A stretch of 64,000 bases of DNA from Bacteroidota bacterium. GTDB taxonomy: Bacteria; Bacteroidota; Bacteroidia; Flavobacteriales_D; Sanyastnellaceae. The stretch is from positions 120,077-184,076 of the forward strand of contig NVXE01000002.1 in NCBI GenBank assembly GCA_002746975.1, written 5' to 3'. The notes below the pieces were generated by a model. It did no database searches. It saw nothing but the letters and a program-made list of their open reading frames with translations, and was not told the origin of the DNA. Shown in pieces: positions 50,266 to 59,570 of the stretch. How positions within the stretch are numbered: the first letter of the stretch is position 1; each line of letters starts with the position of its first letter. Position numbers and translations under genes: made by a program.

Positions 50266-53200
50266 CGTCTAAGCCATTATTCCGAGAAATACTTTCGATT
50301 TTTACGTTTTCTTTAGCATTGGCAGGTTGTGCTCAACAAGAAAACTCTTCGCTTAACGAACATCTTTTAGGAATAGACAAGGTTGAGGAGCCTGAGTTCT
50401 TATCTATTAGAACAGAATGGGTAGACAGCATTTTAGACACTCTAACTATGGAGGAGCAAGTAGCCCAGCTTTTAATGGTTCCTGTGTATTCACGTAGTGA
50501 TACATCGGGGTGGAGTGAAGCTGAAAGTTGGGTGCGAGATTTGGGATTAGGAGGAGTAATATGCATGCAAGGTGGGCCAGAAAACCAACGCAATAGAATA
50601 ACTCGTTTACAAGATCTATCTGCAATACCACTAATGGTAGCTTCTGATGCGGAATGGGGGTTGGGTATGAGATTAGACTCTACACGAAGCTTTCCAAGAG
50701 CATTGACACTTGGTGCTACTGGAGATGCTGATTTAGTAAGGAGGTTTGGTAGAGCGGTAGGGATATCATTGAGAAATACTGGTATTACTGTAAACTTCGC
50801 CCCTGTTGTTGATGTAAACTCTAATTCGATTAATCCTGTTATAGGAAGTAGGAGTTTCGGTGAAAATGTACAACTCGTAGGTGAACTAGGACTTGCTTAT
50901 TCTCGTGGTTTACAAGATGTAAATGTGCTTGCAACTGCCAAACATTTTCCTGGACACGGAGATAGTGACTCTGACTCTCATAAAACACTACCTCGTATTT
51001 CTGGAGATAGAGCAAGATTAGATTCTGTTGAGCTCGCCCCTTTCAGGGTGTTAATCGATGGAGGAGTCGGAGCGATAATGGTTGCTCACCTAGATGTTCC
51101 TGCACTCGACAGCACCGATTCGCAACCCTCTACCCTATCGCCCGCTATCGTAGATACACTTCTTAGGCAGGAATTAGGCTTTAGAGGACTCGCTTTTACA
51201 GATGCTCTATCAATGAAAGGCTTTGCCGATTTCGCTGGGGATAGGCCTAGAGCTCGAGACGCACTATTAGCTGGTAACGATATTTTACTTTTCCCAGGCG
51301 ACCCTATTGAAGTTATTTCGGAGATTATAGAGTCGCTTAAAAATGGATCTATTGACTCATCTTTAGTTACTGAAAAATGTCGTAGAGTTCTGATGGCCAA
51401 GGTTTGGACTAAAGCTGATGAAGAATTACCTCCATATGGCACTCCATGGGATGCTGCAGAAGCTGAAGATGTTCACCGTGAGATATTGCAAGCTTCTCTT
51501 ACGCTTTTGACAAACAAGAACGAGGTAATTCCCATGTTAGAGGCAGAAGGTAAAATAGCTGTGATTAACATCGCAAATAAAACAGCTTCTAGCAGTAAGT
51601 TTACAGAACATCTTTCTAAAACTCTGGGCAGATCTTTTAAAGTCAGCTCATTTACTGTAGGTAAAGACGGATCTGGATGGGGAAGAACTGAAGTACAGCT
51701 CGCTTGTGAAGATGCTGACTTAGTACTCGTTAATTTTTTAGAAACTAGTAATAGACCCTCAAAAAACTACGGAGTTTTTCGCAATGCATTAGACGAATGC
51801 TCAACTAGAATACTAAAATCTAAGGCTGACTCTTTGAATGGTACAAAGTGGATCGTGAACTTATTCGCGAACCCATATGTCATCGATGAAAACTGGGCAA
51901 GAATTATTGAGAATGCTGAAGGGTTTGTTTTGGCATATCAGGATGATTATAGAACTCAGGAAGCTGTTGTAGATTTAATTTGTGGAGTGCATGGGACTAA
52001 AGGAACTTTACCTGTTACACCATCTGACTCTTCATTTAAACAGGGTTGTGGAATTATTGTAGATAATCAAAATTCTAGTAGACTAGGTTTTAATACTTCT
52101 GCTTGTGGAGGTGCTTGGGGGCCATCATCTAAGATTGACTCTATTGTAGAAATAGCATTAGACGCTGAAGCCTTCCCTGGATGTAGGGTGATGGTAGCTT
52201 ACAAGGGAGTCGTAATGCATGATGGATCATACGGAACTACTGACGGCAAGGTTAAGGTGACTGAAAAAACAGTTTACGACCTAGCATCGATAACGAAAGT
52301 TGCTGCTACGACTCTTTGCTTAATGAGGTTAGAGGAAACTGGGAATTTTGATTTGGACTCCCCTATTTCAAAGTATTTACACGAGTTAGACACATTAGAA
52401 TTGGGTACTAGGACCTTCAGGCAGATACTTTCTCATCAATCTGGTTTATATCCTTGGATTCCATTTTATCTCGAAACACTAAGCGATTCATTAGACTTAC
52501 TTTCTGATATCCCACTATGTGATAATAACATTTGCATCAATCCTAACTTGTTCATTTGCGAGGAGTTTGTTGACACCATGTATTTAAGAATACTCGAAGC
52601 TGAAATTAGGCCTGCTGGGGAGTATAGATATAGCGATTTGGGCTATTACCTTATTAATAAAATGTTGAATGAAACTTACAGAACCTCGAAGGCTATTGAC
52701 TCTATTTCCTCATCATGGTTCTATAATCCAATGGGACTCTACAGCATGGGCTTCAATCCTCTAGAAAGGCCGGGAATGATGCTTTATGACATTGCACCTA
52801 CTGAACAAGATGATATCTTCCGTAAATGTACTGTTCAAGGTCATGTTCATGATCCTGGGGCAGCTCTTTTAGGAGGAGTCTGTGGACACGCAGGTCTTTT
52901 TAGCGATGCAAACGATTTAGCTAGGTTAGGCCAAATGCTTCTAAACAATGGTACTTACCTAGGCATAGATTTCCTCGACCCTGAGAAGAGTACTTTAGAG
53001 TCTTGGACTGCAAGAGCTTATCCGGAGGAGGATAGTAATCGTAGAGGAATTGGATTTGACAAACCTGCTCTGGAACTAGACTCTGGCCCTACATGTGATA
53101 GAGCATCAGCTTCTAGCTTTGGGCATTCTGGATTTACTGGTACTCTTTTATGGGTAGATCCTGATTACGATCTAGTTTATGTATTTTTGAGTAATCGCAC

Positions 53201-53297
53201 ATATCCTGATGCAGAAAATCATAAATTGATAACTCTAAATGTGAGAACTGAGATTCAGCGGGTTGTTATGGAACATTTAAACGCACCTATCAGATGA
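50262..53297 (+). CDS. Lipoprotein fusing a NagZ-like GH3 glycosidase to a class C beta-lactamase-like serine hydrolase
   Basis: A 1011-residue lipoprotein (lipobox LAGC, Cys about 22). The N-terminal GH3 domain (about 50-380) has the NagZ KHFPGHGD motif (residues 227-234) and the nucleophile D314 in FTDALSMKG. A central GH3 C-terminal-like domain follows. The C-terminal class C serine hydrolase (about 640-1005) has S676-I-T-K679, YSD and GHSG motifs, as in penicillin-binding proteins and esterases. It likely cleaves N-acetylglucosamine from muropeptides; the hydrolase role is unclear. Such fusions are typical of Bacteroidota. Confidence 0.9.
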   Translation: MTSKPLFREILSIFTFSLALAGCAQQENSSLNEHLLGIDKVEEPEFLSIRTEWVDSILDTLTMEEQVAQLLMVPVYSRSDTSGWSEAESWVRDLGLGGVICMQGGPENQRNRITRLQDLSAIPLMVASDAEWGLGMRLDSTRSFPRALTLGATGDADLVRRFGRAVGISLRNTGITVNFAPVVDVNSNSINPVIGSRSFGENVQLVGELGLAYSRGLQDVNVLATAKHFPGHGDSDSDSHKTLPRISGDRARLDSVELAPFRVLIDGGVGAIMVAHLDVPALDSTDSQPSTLSPAIVDTLLRQELGFRGLAFTDALSMKGFADFAGDRPRARDALLAGNDILLFPGDPIEVISEIIESLKNGSIDSSLVTEKCRRVLMAKVWTKADEELPPYGTPWDAAEAEDVHREILQASLTLLTNKNEVIPMLEAEGKIAVINIANKTASSSKFTEHLSKTLGRSFKVSSFTVGKDGSGWGRTEVQLACEDADLVLVNFLETSNRPSKNYGVFRNALDECSTRILKSKADSLNGTKWIVNLFANPYVIDENWARIIENAEGFVLAYQDDYRTQEAVVDLICGVHGTKGTLPVTPSDSSFKQGCGIIVDNQNSSRLGFNTSACGGAWGPSSKIDSIVEIALDAEAFPGCRVMVAYKGVVMHDGSYGTTDGKVKVTEKTVYDLASITKVAATTLCLMRLEETGNFDLDSPISKYLHELDTLELGTRTFRQILSHQSGLYPWIPFYLETLSDSLDLLSDIPLCDNNICINPNLFICEEFVDTMYLRILEAEIRPAGEYRYSDLGYYLINKMLNETYRTSKAIDSISSSWFYNPMGLYSMGFNPLERPGMMLYDIAPTEQDDIFRKCTVQGHVHDPGAALLGGVCGHAGLFSDANDLARLGQMLLNNGTYLGIDFLDPEKSTLESWTARAYPEEDSNRRGIGFDKPALELDSGPTCDRASASSFGHSGFTGTLLWVDPDYDLVYVFLSNRTYPDAENHKLITLNVRTEIQRVVMEHLNAPIR

Positions 53298-54418
53298 AAA
53301 TAGGAATGGTTTGCTATCCAACGTTCGGAGGTAGCGGAGTCGTAGCTACTGAACTTGGAAAAGCTCTTGCAGCACAAGGTCATGAAGTCCACTTTATCAC
53401 TTATAGCACTCCTGTACGACTAGGTAGTTTTAGACCAAATATTTTCTATCACGAAGTAAGAGTTTCTGATTATCCTTTATTTGATTACCCTCCTTATGAA
53501 CTTGTTTTGGCAAGTAAAATGGTTGAGGTTGCAAAAGACAACAACCTCGATTTAATACATGTGCATTATGCCATACCTCATGCAAGTGCTGCGGTAACGG
53601 CACAGAACATTTTGGCAGAAGAGGGGATTAAACTACCTATAATTACTACTCTTCACGGGACTGATATCACGCTACTAGGCAAAGACCCGTCTTTCGAACC
53701 GGTTATTACTTACGCAATAAATTCAAGTGATGCCGTAACTGCAGTTTCTGAAAATCTGAAATCTGAGACAAATAAGCTATTCGGTGTCATTCAGGAAATA
53801 GATGTTATTCCTAATTTCTTTTGTCCTAGCCATTATAAACTAGCACCAAACGAAGAGTTTAGAAAGAAAATATCCCCTGAAGGTCAACCTATTATTACTC
53901 ATATTTCTAATTTTCGACCGGTTAAACGTATTCTAGACGTAGTAGAAACATTCTTTTTGATTACAAAAGAATTAGATGTGAGACTTCTCCTTGTGGGAGA
54001 TGGGCCGGAAAGAAGTGCTGCAGAAATGAAATGCCGAGAACTCGGAATTGACGATAAGGTAGTAATTCTGGGAAAAGTGAAGAACCCTATTGAACCTTTA
54101 CTAGTTAGTGACCTTTTCTTATTACCATCAGAATCTGAGAGTTTTGGACTGGCGGCCTTAGAAGCTATGGCTTCTGGTGTTCCAGTTATATCTTCAAATA
54201 CTGGCGGATTACCAGAGCTTAATAAGCAAGGTGTCTCGGGATTTATGAGCAATGTTGGAGATGTTGTGGATATGGCAAAAAATGCTGTTACGATTTTAAG
54301 AAACCCAGAAATTTTATCGAAGTTTAAAGCTTCTTCTCTAATGAGAGCTGAGGAATTCAGGATAGATTTGGTATTACCTAAATATTTGGCCTTATACAAA
54401 AAGGTCAGTGCCAAATGA
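53294..54418 (+). CDS. bshA: N-acetyl-alpha-D-glucosaminyl L-malate synthase BshA
   Basis: A 374-residue GT4 glycosyltransferase for the first step of bacillithiol synthesis (UDP-GlcNAc plus L-malate). The N-terminus MKIGMVCYPTFGGSGVVATELGKALA and the E-x7-E stretch around PSESESFGLAALEAMASGVPVI are diagnostic. Its start overlaps the upstream stop by 4 nt, and it overlaps the downstream membrane-protein gene by 4 nt, so the run from cmk is a compact operon. Confidence 0.95.
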   Translation: MKIGMVCYPTFGGSGVVATELGKALAAQGHEVHFITYSTPVRLGSFRPNIFYHEVRVSDYPLFDYPPYELVLASKMVEVAKDNNLDLIHVHYAIPHASAAVTAQNILAEEGIKLPIITTLHGTDITLLGKDPSFEPVITYAINSSDAVTAVSENLKSETNKLFGVIQEIDVIPNFFCPSHYKLAPNEEFRKKISPEGQPIITHISNFRPVKRILDVVETFFLITKELDVRLLLVGDGPERSAAEMKCRELGIDDKVVILGKVKNPIEPLLVSDLFLLPSESESFGLAALEAMASGVPVISSNTGGLPELNKQGVSGFMSNVGDVVDMAKNAVTILRNPEILSKFKASSLMRAEEFRIDLVLPKYLALYKKVSAK

Positions 54419-54984
54419 ATTATAAAAAGCCTAAATTTAAGTCTATTGGAAAGCGAATTTCAATTGCAGACCACGGAAGTGCTACGACAATAGTTATTGC
54501 TTCAACGATTACAAATGCTCAGCGACTATCTCTTGAAATGTGGTTCGGAGGATGGACTGGATTGGGGACATTATTTGCGTACGGTGCATTCACTGAAGGA
54601 GGAGATGAAAGGATCTTTTACATTGGGGGAATGGTGTTTTGGGCTTTCTTTTGGGTAAGAATAGCAAAGGTTGTTGCATGGCGTAGAATAGGTAAAGAAA
54701 TTATATCCATAAGTAAAGATGGTATGATGGTTAAAAATGCATTTAACAAAAGAGGAAAAGAGTGGGTATATAAACTAAGTAAAATGGGAAAGGTCAATTA
54801 TCACGTTTCAGACGAGACTTCATTTATGAAGCAACTTGACAATAGTTACTGGATACTTGGTGGTGATTCTTTATATTTCCTTTATGAAGGCAAAACAAAA
54901 GTGCTAGGAAAACAGCTTAATACACAAGATTCTAAGCAGCTAGCTAACGTCATTAATAAGACAATAGCCATTCACAAAGTTTAG
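54415..54984 (+). CDS. Membrane protein with PH-like C-terminal domain, unknown function
   Basis: A 189-residue protein with two membrane helices (about 40-62 and 70-92) followed by a cytosolic beta-rich region (about 100-185), reminiscent of bPH/YdbS-type domains (IGKEIISISKDGMMVKN). It overlaps bshA by 4 nt, so translation is coupled. No family recognised. Confidence 0.75.
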   Translation: MNYKKPKFKSIGKRISIADHGSATTIVIASTITNAQRLSLEMWFGGWTGLGTLFAYGAFTEGGDERIFYIGGMVFWAFFWVRIAKVVAWRRIGKEIISISKDGMMVKNAFNKRGKEWVYKLSKMGKVNYHVSDETSFMKQLDNSYWILGGDSLYFLYEGKTKVLGKQLNTQDSKQLANVINKTIAIHKV

Positions 54985-55040
54985 GCCGACATCTATGTAA
55001 TTTCAGTAATTACGTGAGTTTTCAGTGGCATAATTGCCCC

Positions 55041-55772
55041 ATGAAAACAAAAATAATACTAACACCACTCCTTTTAGGACTTATCAGCATTTCGTTTTTT
55101 GGGTGTCATTGCTCAAAGCAAAATAATACTGATGCATATTCTTTTATTTTCAACCAACCTGATGGTTCAATTCCCACCACTGGATGGGCTATCGTTTATG
55201 AGAAACACTTAGACCCAAATACTGGATATGCGACATTACGAGTACCTATTTCCGACACTTTGATTTGGGACAGCTCAGAAAATGGAGTTGTGAATTGGTT
55301 AGATATTAGGGAAAATAAAGAGAAGTCTATTTCAATTCATAGCTTCTCTCCAGATGAAGGAACAAATGATAATCTTAGACATGTTTGGGCTGCTTTAGAC
55401 AGAAGTACACCTGAAGTCAAATTAACGTTTCCACAATCTAGAAACTTTAAGGTGGTAATTCGTTCCTCACTCCCACTACCATCACCTGCTAAAGCTTGGG
55501 CACTATATGTATCCCCAGATGAAAATCCACCTGACTACATAGATGGCTCGAATATAACTACCTCTGAATTTCAATGTTGGGGATTAGTTGAAAATAATCG
55601 CTCTGTTTTGGCTTCCGAAATAGAGTTTACAGAATTCTCGATTTTATTTCTTCATCTATTTAGACTAGGTGATGGTGTTTGGCATAAACACGGACGATTT
55701 ACAGCTTCAATAGACAGCAATACAAGCGATTTTTTATTCACATCAAATCATTCTATGTCATGTTGCGATTAG
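55041..55772 (+). CDS. Lipoprotein of unknown function
   Basis: A 243-residue lipoprotein (lipobox FFGC, Cys about 22). The mature part is beta-rich with DSSENGVVNWLDIRENKEKS and a Cys-rich C-terminus (MSCCD). Start 55041 is used instead of 55014 because it yields a standard lipoprotein signal. It overlaps the next gene by 13 nt, so the two are likely made together. No domain recognised. Confidence 0.7.
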   Translation: MKTKIILTPLLLGLISISFFGCHCSKQNNTDAYSFIFNQPDGSIPTTGWAIVYEKHLDPNTGYATLRVPISDTLIWDSSENGVVNWLDIRENKEKSISIHSFSPDEGTNDNLRHVWAALDRSTPEVKLTFPQSRNFKVVIRSSLPLPSPAKAWALYVSPDENPPDYIDGSNITTSEFQCWGLVENNRSVLASEIEFTEFSILFLHLFRLGDGVWHKHGRFTASIDSNTSDFLFTSNHSMSCCD

Positions 55773-58700
55773 TAATTATTTCATTGTGCTTCTTTCCATT
55801 AATATTAACTGCACAAACAACACAAATTGTACATTCTGAACTTGCATTAGCTAGACAAGCTTATCATTCTCAGTGGCAACTTGTCCCACAATATGCACCA
55901 CCAATAGCTGATTTATTAGACTCATTACACTGGAGGAATGAATTTTCCGCATTTTGTCCTACTGATGGAGGTGACGCAATTATTATCCGAAACAATGGAA
56001 AAGCGTCTCAGTTATCACCTCCTACTACTCCAAACCATCCATGGGAACCTATCGGTTGGATCTTAAAAGAAGATAGTGTGACATGGGAATCTAAATGCCC
56101 AGGCGATTCTGTTATTTTCGTTTATAACCCATCATCCTCACGCTCTAGCTGTGGGCCTGAGCCAGATACGCCACCTTGGGGGAGCGCAAGTTCTAATTCT
56201 CCTGATGATTGGTGGATAGAAACTGTGAGCGAACTAGGGGTGTCAAACGGAAGTGCATACACTCGTCTGGGAATAGATCAATCTTTTGATAAACCTGTAA
56301 TCATTGTAGAAGGTTTCGATTTCGGAATCGGTGGTAATATGGAAGAACATAGACACGGTAATTTCGGTTGGGAATCTTTGTTCGCTTGTAATATTGACGT
56401 CTTTCCTGGAACTTTAGAGTATCCAATATTATTAGATAGCCTGTATTCTTTAGGGTATGACCTAGTATTTATTGACTTCGCAGATGGGACTCATACTATT
56501 GAAAGGAAATCTAAATTAGTTCAAAGAGTAATTGAACTTTGTAACTCATATAAAGTCAGCAGTAATTCATTAGTGCTACTTGGTGCAAGCATGGGTGGTG
56601 TAGTTGCAAGACATGCCCTGTGTTCAATGGAGCAATCTGGTATAGAACATTGTACTAGATTATACATCAGCATAGATGCGCCACATAGAGGCGCAAATAT
56701 ATCCCCTGGTTTAGTCGGATTGATTACTCTGCTTTCTGTCCCATCCTCAGAAGCTGCTATTTTCTATCAAGGTCTGAACTCATCAGCCGCAAAACAATTA
56801 GTGATTAATTCGCCTAACGGAGCAGCAATACACTCTGCAGCAATGGAAATGCTACAAAATATCGGGATGCCTAAGAAAAGCGTAAACCTTGCAATTGCAA
56901 ATAGCCACCCTGCAGTGAATCTAGAATTAGAAAATGCACCATTACTATATTGGACAGAGTCATGGTGGTGGTTAGGAACAGCTCATCTTTTAGCAAATAG
57001 ACATCCTATTGGAGGGAATTCACTCGCTCTTTCATCCTCATGTGCTCTACCTGTAGATTTCACTCCATTTAATGGGACTCCTATTTGGTATGAAAATGAA
57101 ACATATAGTTATTACCCTGAAATAGATTTGGACACTGAACCATCATCATTAGGCAGACACATGGAAGCCCTAGTTTCTGGGATTAACGCATCTGGTTTGT
57201 TAGAAATTTCTAGTGATGACTATCAACCTTTCTGTGGATTTATTCCAACTTCAAGTGCTCTTAATTGTAACATTCAGGAAGGTGAAAATCCCAGTTTTGA
57301 TTATATCAGTCATTCAAATTCTTGGAACTCGCCAGAGGAACATGTCGCGTTATCCTTTCTTCATAGAAAGATGGTTTTAGATCATATAATATTAGGGGAT
57401 GAAATCGCACCAAGCGAACTGGGGCAGGAAGCTGACCAAACTTTATTTGAGTACAACAATTTCGAAGGAGTTGTAAAATGGATAGGAAGTACCGACATAA
57501 ATAGTGGTGGAACTATTAGAATTGGAGGACAAGGACTTTTTAACGATTCTATTTCAGAAGTTCGCACAATGCTTTGTGATACGAAAATTACAGTTAACGC
57601 AGGAGGTGAACTATTCCTAGGATCACCTTACGAACAGGGCAAAGGGCATCTTCGAATAAGCAATAACTGCGAACTAATAGGAAATGATGGAGGTGTAATA
57701 AATATCTATAGCGGCAGTCGTATTGTAGTAGAACCTGGTGCTACATTGATTCTGGATAATATGACTTTACACATTTTCTCTGAAGCCACTCTAGAAATTC
57801 AAACTGGAGGTTTTATACATCTACGTAATAATGCCCGTATCTTATTTGAAGGAGTCGAGTCTGAGTTAATCTTAAAAGGGGAAATTCAAGTCGAAGAGGG
57901 TTCAAACTCTAAAATTTCTAGCGTAAACCAGTCAATATTTAAAATTTCAATTCTCGGAACTACATCAAAAATAAAAATAAAAACCGGGGCTGAATTATTA
58001 ATTCAAGGAAATAATACCATCGATTTTGCAGAAAATGCTCACTGTCATTTTAATGGAGATGGTATATTAAAAATTATCGACTCAGAAATACATATGTCTG
58101 ACAATTCTATTGCATTGCAAGCTTGTAAATCAAATTTCAAAGACATAAATATCTATGGGACTAGTAGTTCAACTTGGAAAAGCACAAGTAAGCTGAGGGT
58201 GGAAGATAGTGATTGGGCAAGAGTAATGCTCAATATTGACAGTTCGAACGAAAATAGTGGGATTGCAGGACTTATTTCTATTCATAATAACGTTGATGAG
58301 TGTATTTGGAATTTAGAAAACACTGGGTTCAAGATGATAGACAATGAATTTATATCAGTAATTTTTAAATCAAACCATCATTTAGGTCCTTGCCAATTAA
58401 TAAACAATTTAATTGAGGGAACTTATGGAATATCTGGTGCTTCAGTTACTATTTCAGAAGGAGTAGAGTCTAACGTTAGAATTAGTGAGAATAGGTTTTT
58501 AGAAGGCGTAACAGGACTTAGTATAATTAACTCAAAAGCAACATTAAGCTGCAATCAATTTGAAGGGTGGGATACGGCAATACATTTTAAAGATAAGTCA
58601 ATCGTTTATATGAACCCCCTAAATGGAGGTGGCTATAACCGGTTTAATAGCAATCGAGTTCACTTAGAATTAGATGAATCTTCTATACCATTATTAGATT

Positions 58701-59071
58701 TAGGTATGAATAACTTTGGATCTAATGGAATGTATTCAATTTCTGGGCATCTCAATTGGGATTGTAATTCAACTTGGACTATTCAAGGTAATTATTGGCT
58801 TAATGGTGATTCATCATATAACTCTGGAAATAATGGAACTACCAATTCATTTCAAGTATCATCAAGTTTATACACTACTAATAATGAGTGTTTAGGTAAT
58901 GTAATAGACATCAACGTAGAATCTCCAAATCCAGTAATCACTATTTGTCCAACCGGTCCCACAACGGAAGATGATGGGAAGAAGAAAATACTAGTGAATT
59001 CAATATTCGACAGCTCGGGACGAATAGTTAACAAGCAAGGGGGTACTGGTATTTATTTAAAGGGACAGTAG
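55760..59071 (+). CDS. Secreted alpha/beta-hydrolase fused to a parallel beta-helix
   Basis: An 1103-residue exported protein (signal peptide 1-18, ending LTAQ). The N-terminal part (about 170-480) is an alpha/beta-hydrolase: PVIIVEGFDFG, nucleophile S277 in GASMGGVVARHAL, and DAPHRGA, as in PGAP1-like esterases and lipases. The region from about 570 to 1010 is a right-handed beta-helix with stacked short rungs (GTIRIG, GELFLG, ATLEIQTGGFIHLRNNA). The C-terminus resembles a shortened type A sorting motif (FDSSGRIV ... GIYLKG). Architecture is unusual; substrate unknown. Confidence 0.8.
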   Translation: MLRLVIISLCFFPLILTAQTTQIVHSELALARQAYHSQWQLVPQYAPPIADLLDSLHWRNEFSAFCPTDGGDAIIIRNNGKASQLSPPTTPNHPWEPIGWILKEDSVTWESKCPGDSVIFVYNPSSSRSSCGPEPDTPPWGSASSNSPDDWWIETVSELGVSNGSAYTRLGIDQSFDKPVIIVEGFDFGIGGNMEEHRHGNFGWESLFACNIDVFPGTLEYPILLDSLYSLGYDLVFIDFADGTHTIERKSKLVQRVIELCNSYKVSSNSLVLLGASMGGVVARHALCSMEQSGIEHCTRLYISIDAPHRGANISPGLVGLITLLSVPSSEAAIFYQGLNSSAAKQLVINSPNGAAIHSAAMEMLQNIGMPKKSVNLAIANSHPAVNLELENAPLLYWTESWWWLGTAHLLANRHPIGGNSLALSSSCALPVDFTPFNGTPIWYENETYSYYPEIDLDTEPSSLGRHMEALVSGINASGLLEISSDDYQPFCGFIPTSSALNCNIQEGENPSFDYISHSNSWNSPEEHVALSFLHRKMVLDHIILGDEIAPSELGQEADQTLFEYNNFEGVVKWIGSTDINSGGTIRIGGQGLFNDSISEVRTMLCDTKITVNAGGELFLGSPYEQGKGHLRISNNCELIGNDGGVINIYSGSRIVVEPGATLILDNMTLHIFSEATLEIQTGGFIHLRNNARILFEGVESELILKGEIQVEEGSNSKISSVNQSIFKISILGTTSKIKIKTGAELLIQGNNTIDFAENAHCHFNGDGILKIIDSEIHMSDNSIALQACKSNFKDINIYGTSSSTWKSTSKLRVEDSDWARVMLNIDSSNENSGIAGLISIHNNVDECIWNLENTGFKMIDNEFISVIFKSNHHLGPCQLINNLIEGTYGISGASVTISEGVESNVRISENRFLEGVTGLSIINSKATLSCNQFEGWDTAIHFKDKSIVYMNPLNGGGYNRFNSNRVHLELDESSIPLLDLGMNNFGSNGMYSISGHLNWDCNSTWTIQGNYWLNGDSSYNSGNNGTTNSFQVSSSLYTTNNECLGNVIDINVESPNPVITICPTGPTTEDDGKKKILVNSIFDSSGRIVNKQGGTGIYLKGQ

Positions 59072-59130
59072 GTTTAAGAAACAGTCGCAATAAAAACAAT
59101 AAGAATCAATCTTTGAATATCCTCTAAAAA

Positions 59131-59562
59131 CTACTTCAGGGAAGATAAAAAATCAATCGCAATACTATAGCTACGAATTCCTAACCCTGATATTACACCT
59201 TTACATGCTCCACCTACAATAGAAACATTTCTAAACCCTTCCCTAGAGTGTATGTTTGAAATGTGTACTTCAATTACTGTCGCTTTAATTGATGCAACTG
59301 CATCTCTTATTGCTACAGAAGTATGAGCATATCCACCTGGGTTAAAAACTATCCCGTCACACCTCATCCCGAAATCGTGTATTGCATCAATTAAAGCCCC
59401 TTCATCATTTGATTGAAAGTCATCAATAACAATGTGTGGGAACTCTTTCTTAATCTGATCAACAAGCTTAGAAAGTGTTAATCGGCCATATATTTCTGGC
59501 TCCCTAATGCCTAGCATATTTAGATTTGGGCCATTAAGTATCAGTATGTTAGGACGTGACAT
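59131..59562 (-). CDS. aroQ: 3-Dehydroquinate dehydratase, type II
   Basis: A 143-residue cytosolic dodecameric enzyme of the shikimate pathway. NGPNLNMLGIREPEIYG (catalytic Arg and Tyr), FQSNDEGALIDAIH and FNPGGYAHTSVAIRDA with the catalytic His of HISNIHSRE region are all present. Length is standard. A TAACTCG-like box lies 4 nt before the ATG but is too degenerate to call. Confidence 0.97.
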   Translation of the reverse strand: MSRPNILILNGPNLNMLGIREPEIYGRLTLSKLVDQIKKEFPHIVIDDFQSNDEGALIDAIHDFGMRCDGIVFNPGGYAHTSVAIRDAVASIKATVIEVHISNIHSREGFRNVSIVGGACKGVISGLGIRSYSIAIDFLSSLK

Positions 59563-59570
59563 GATACGAG

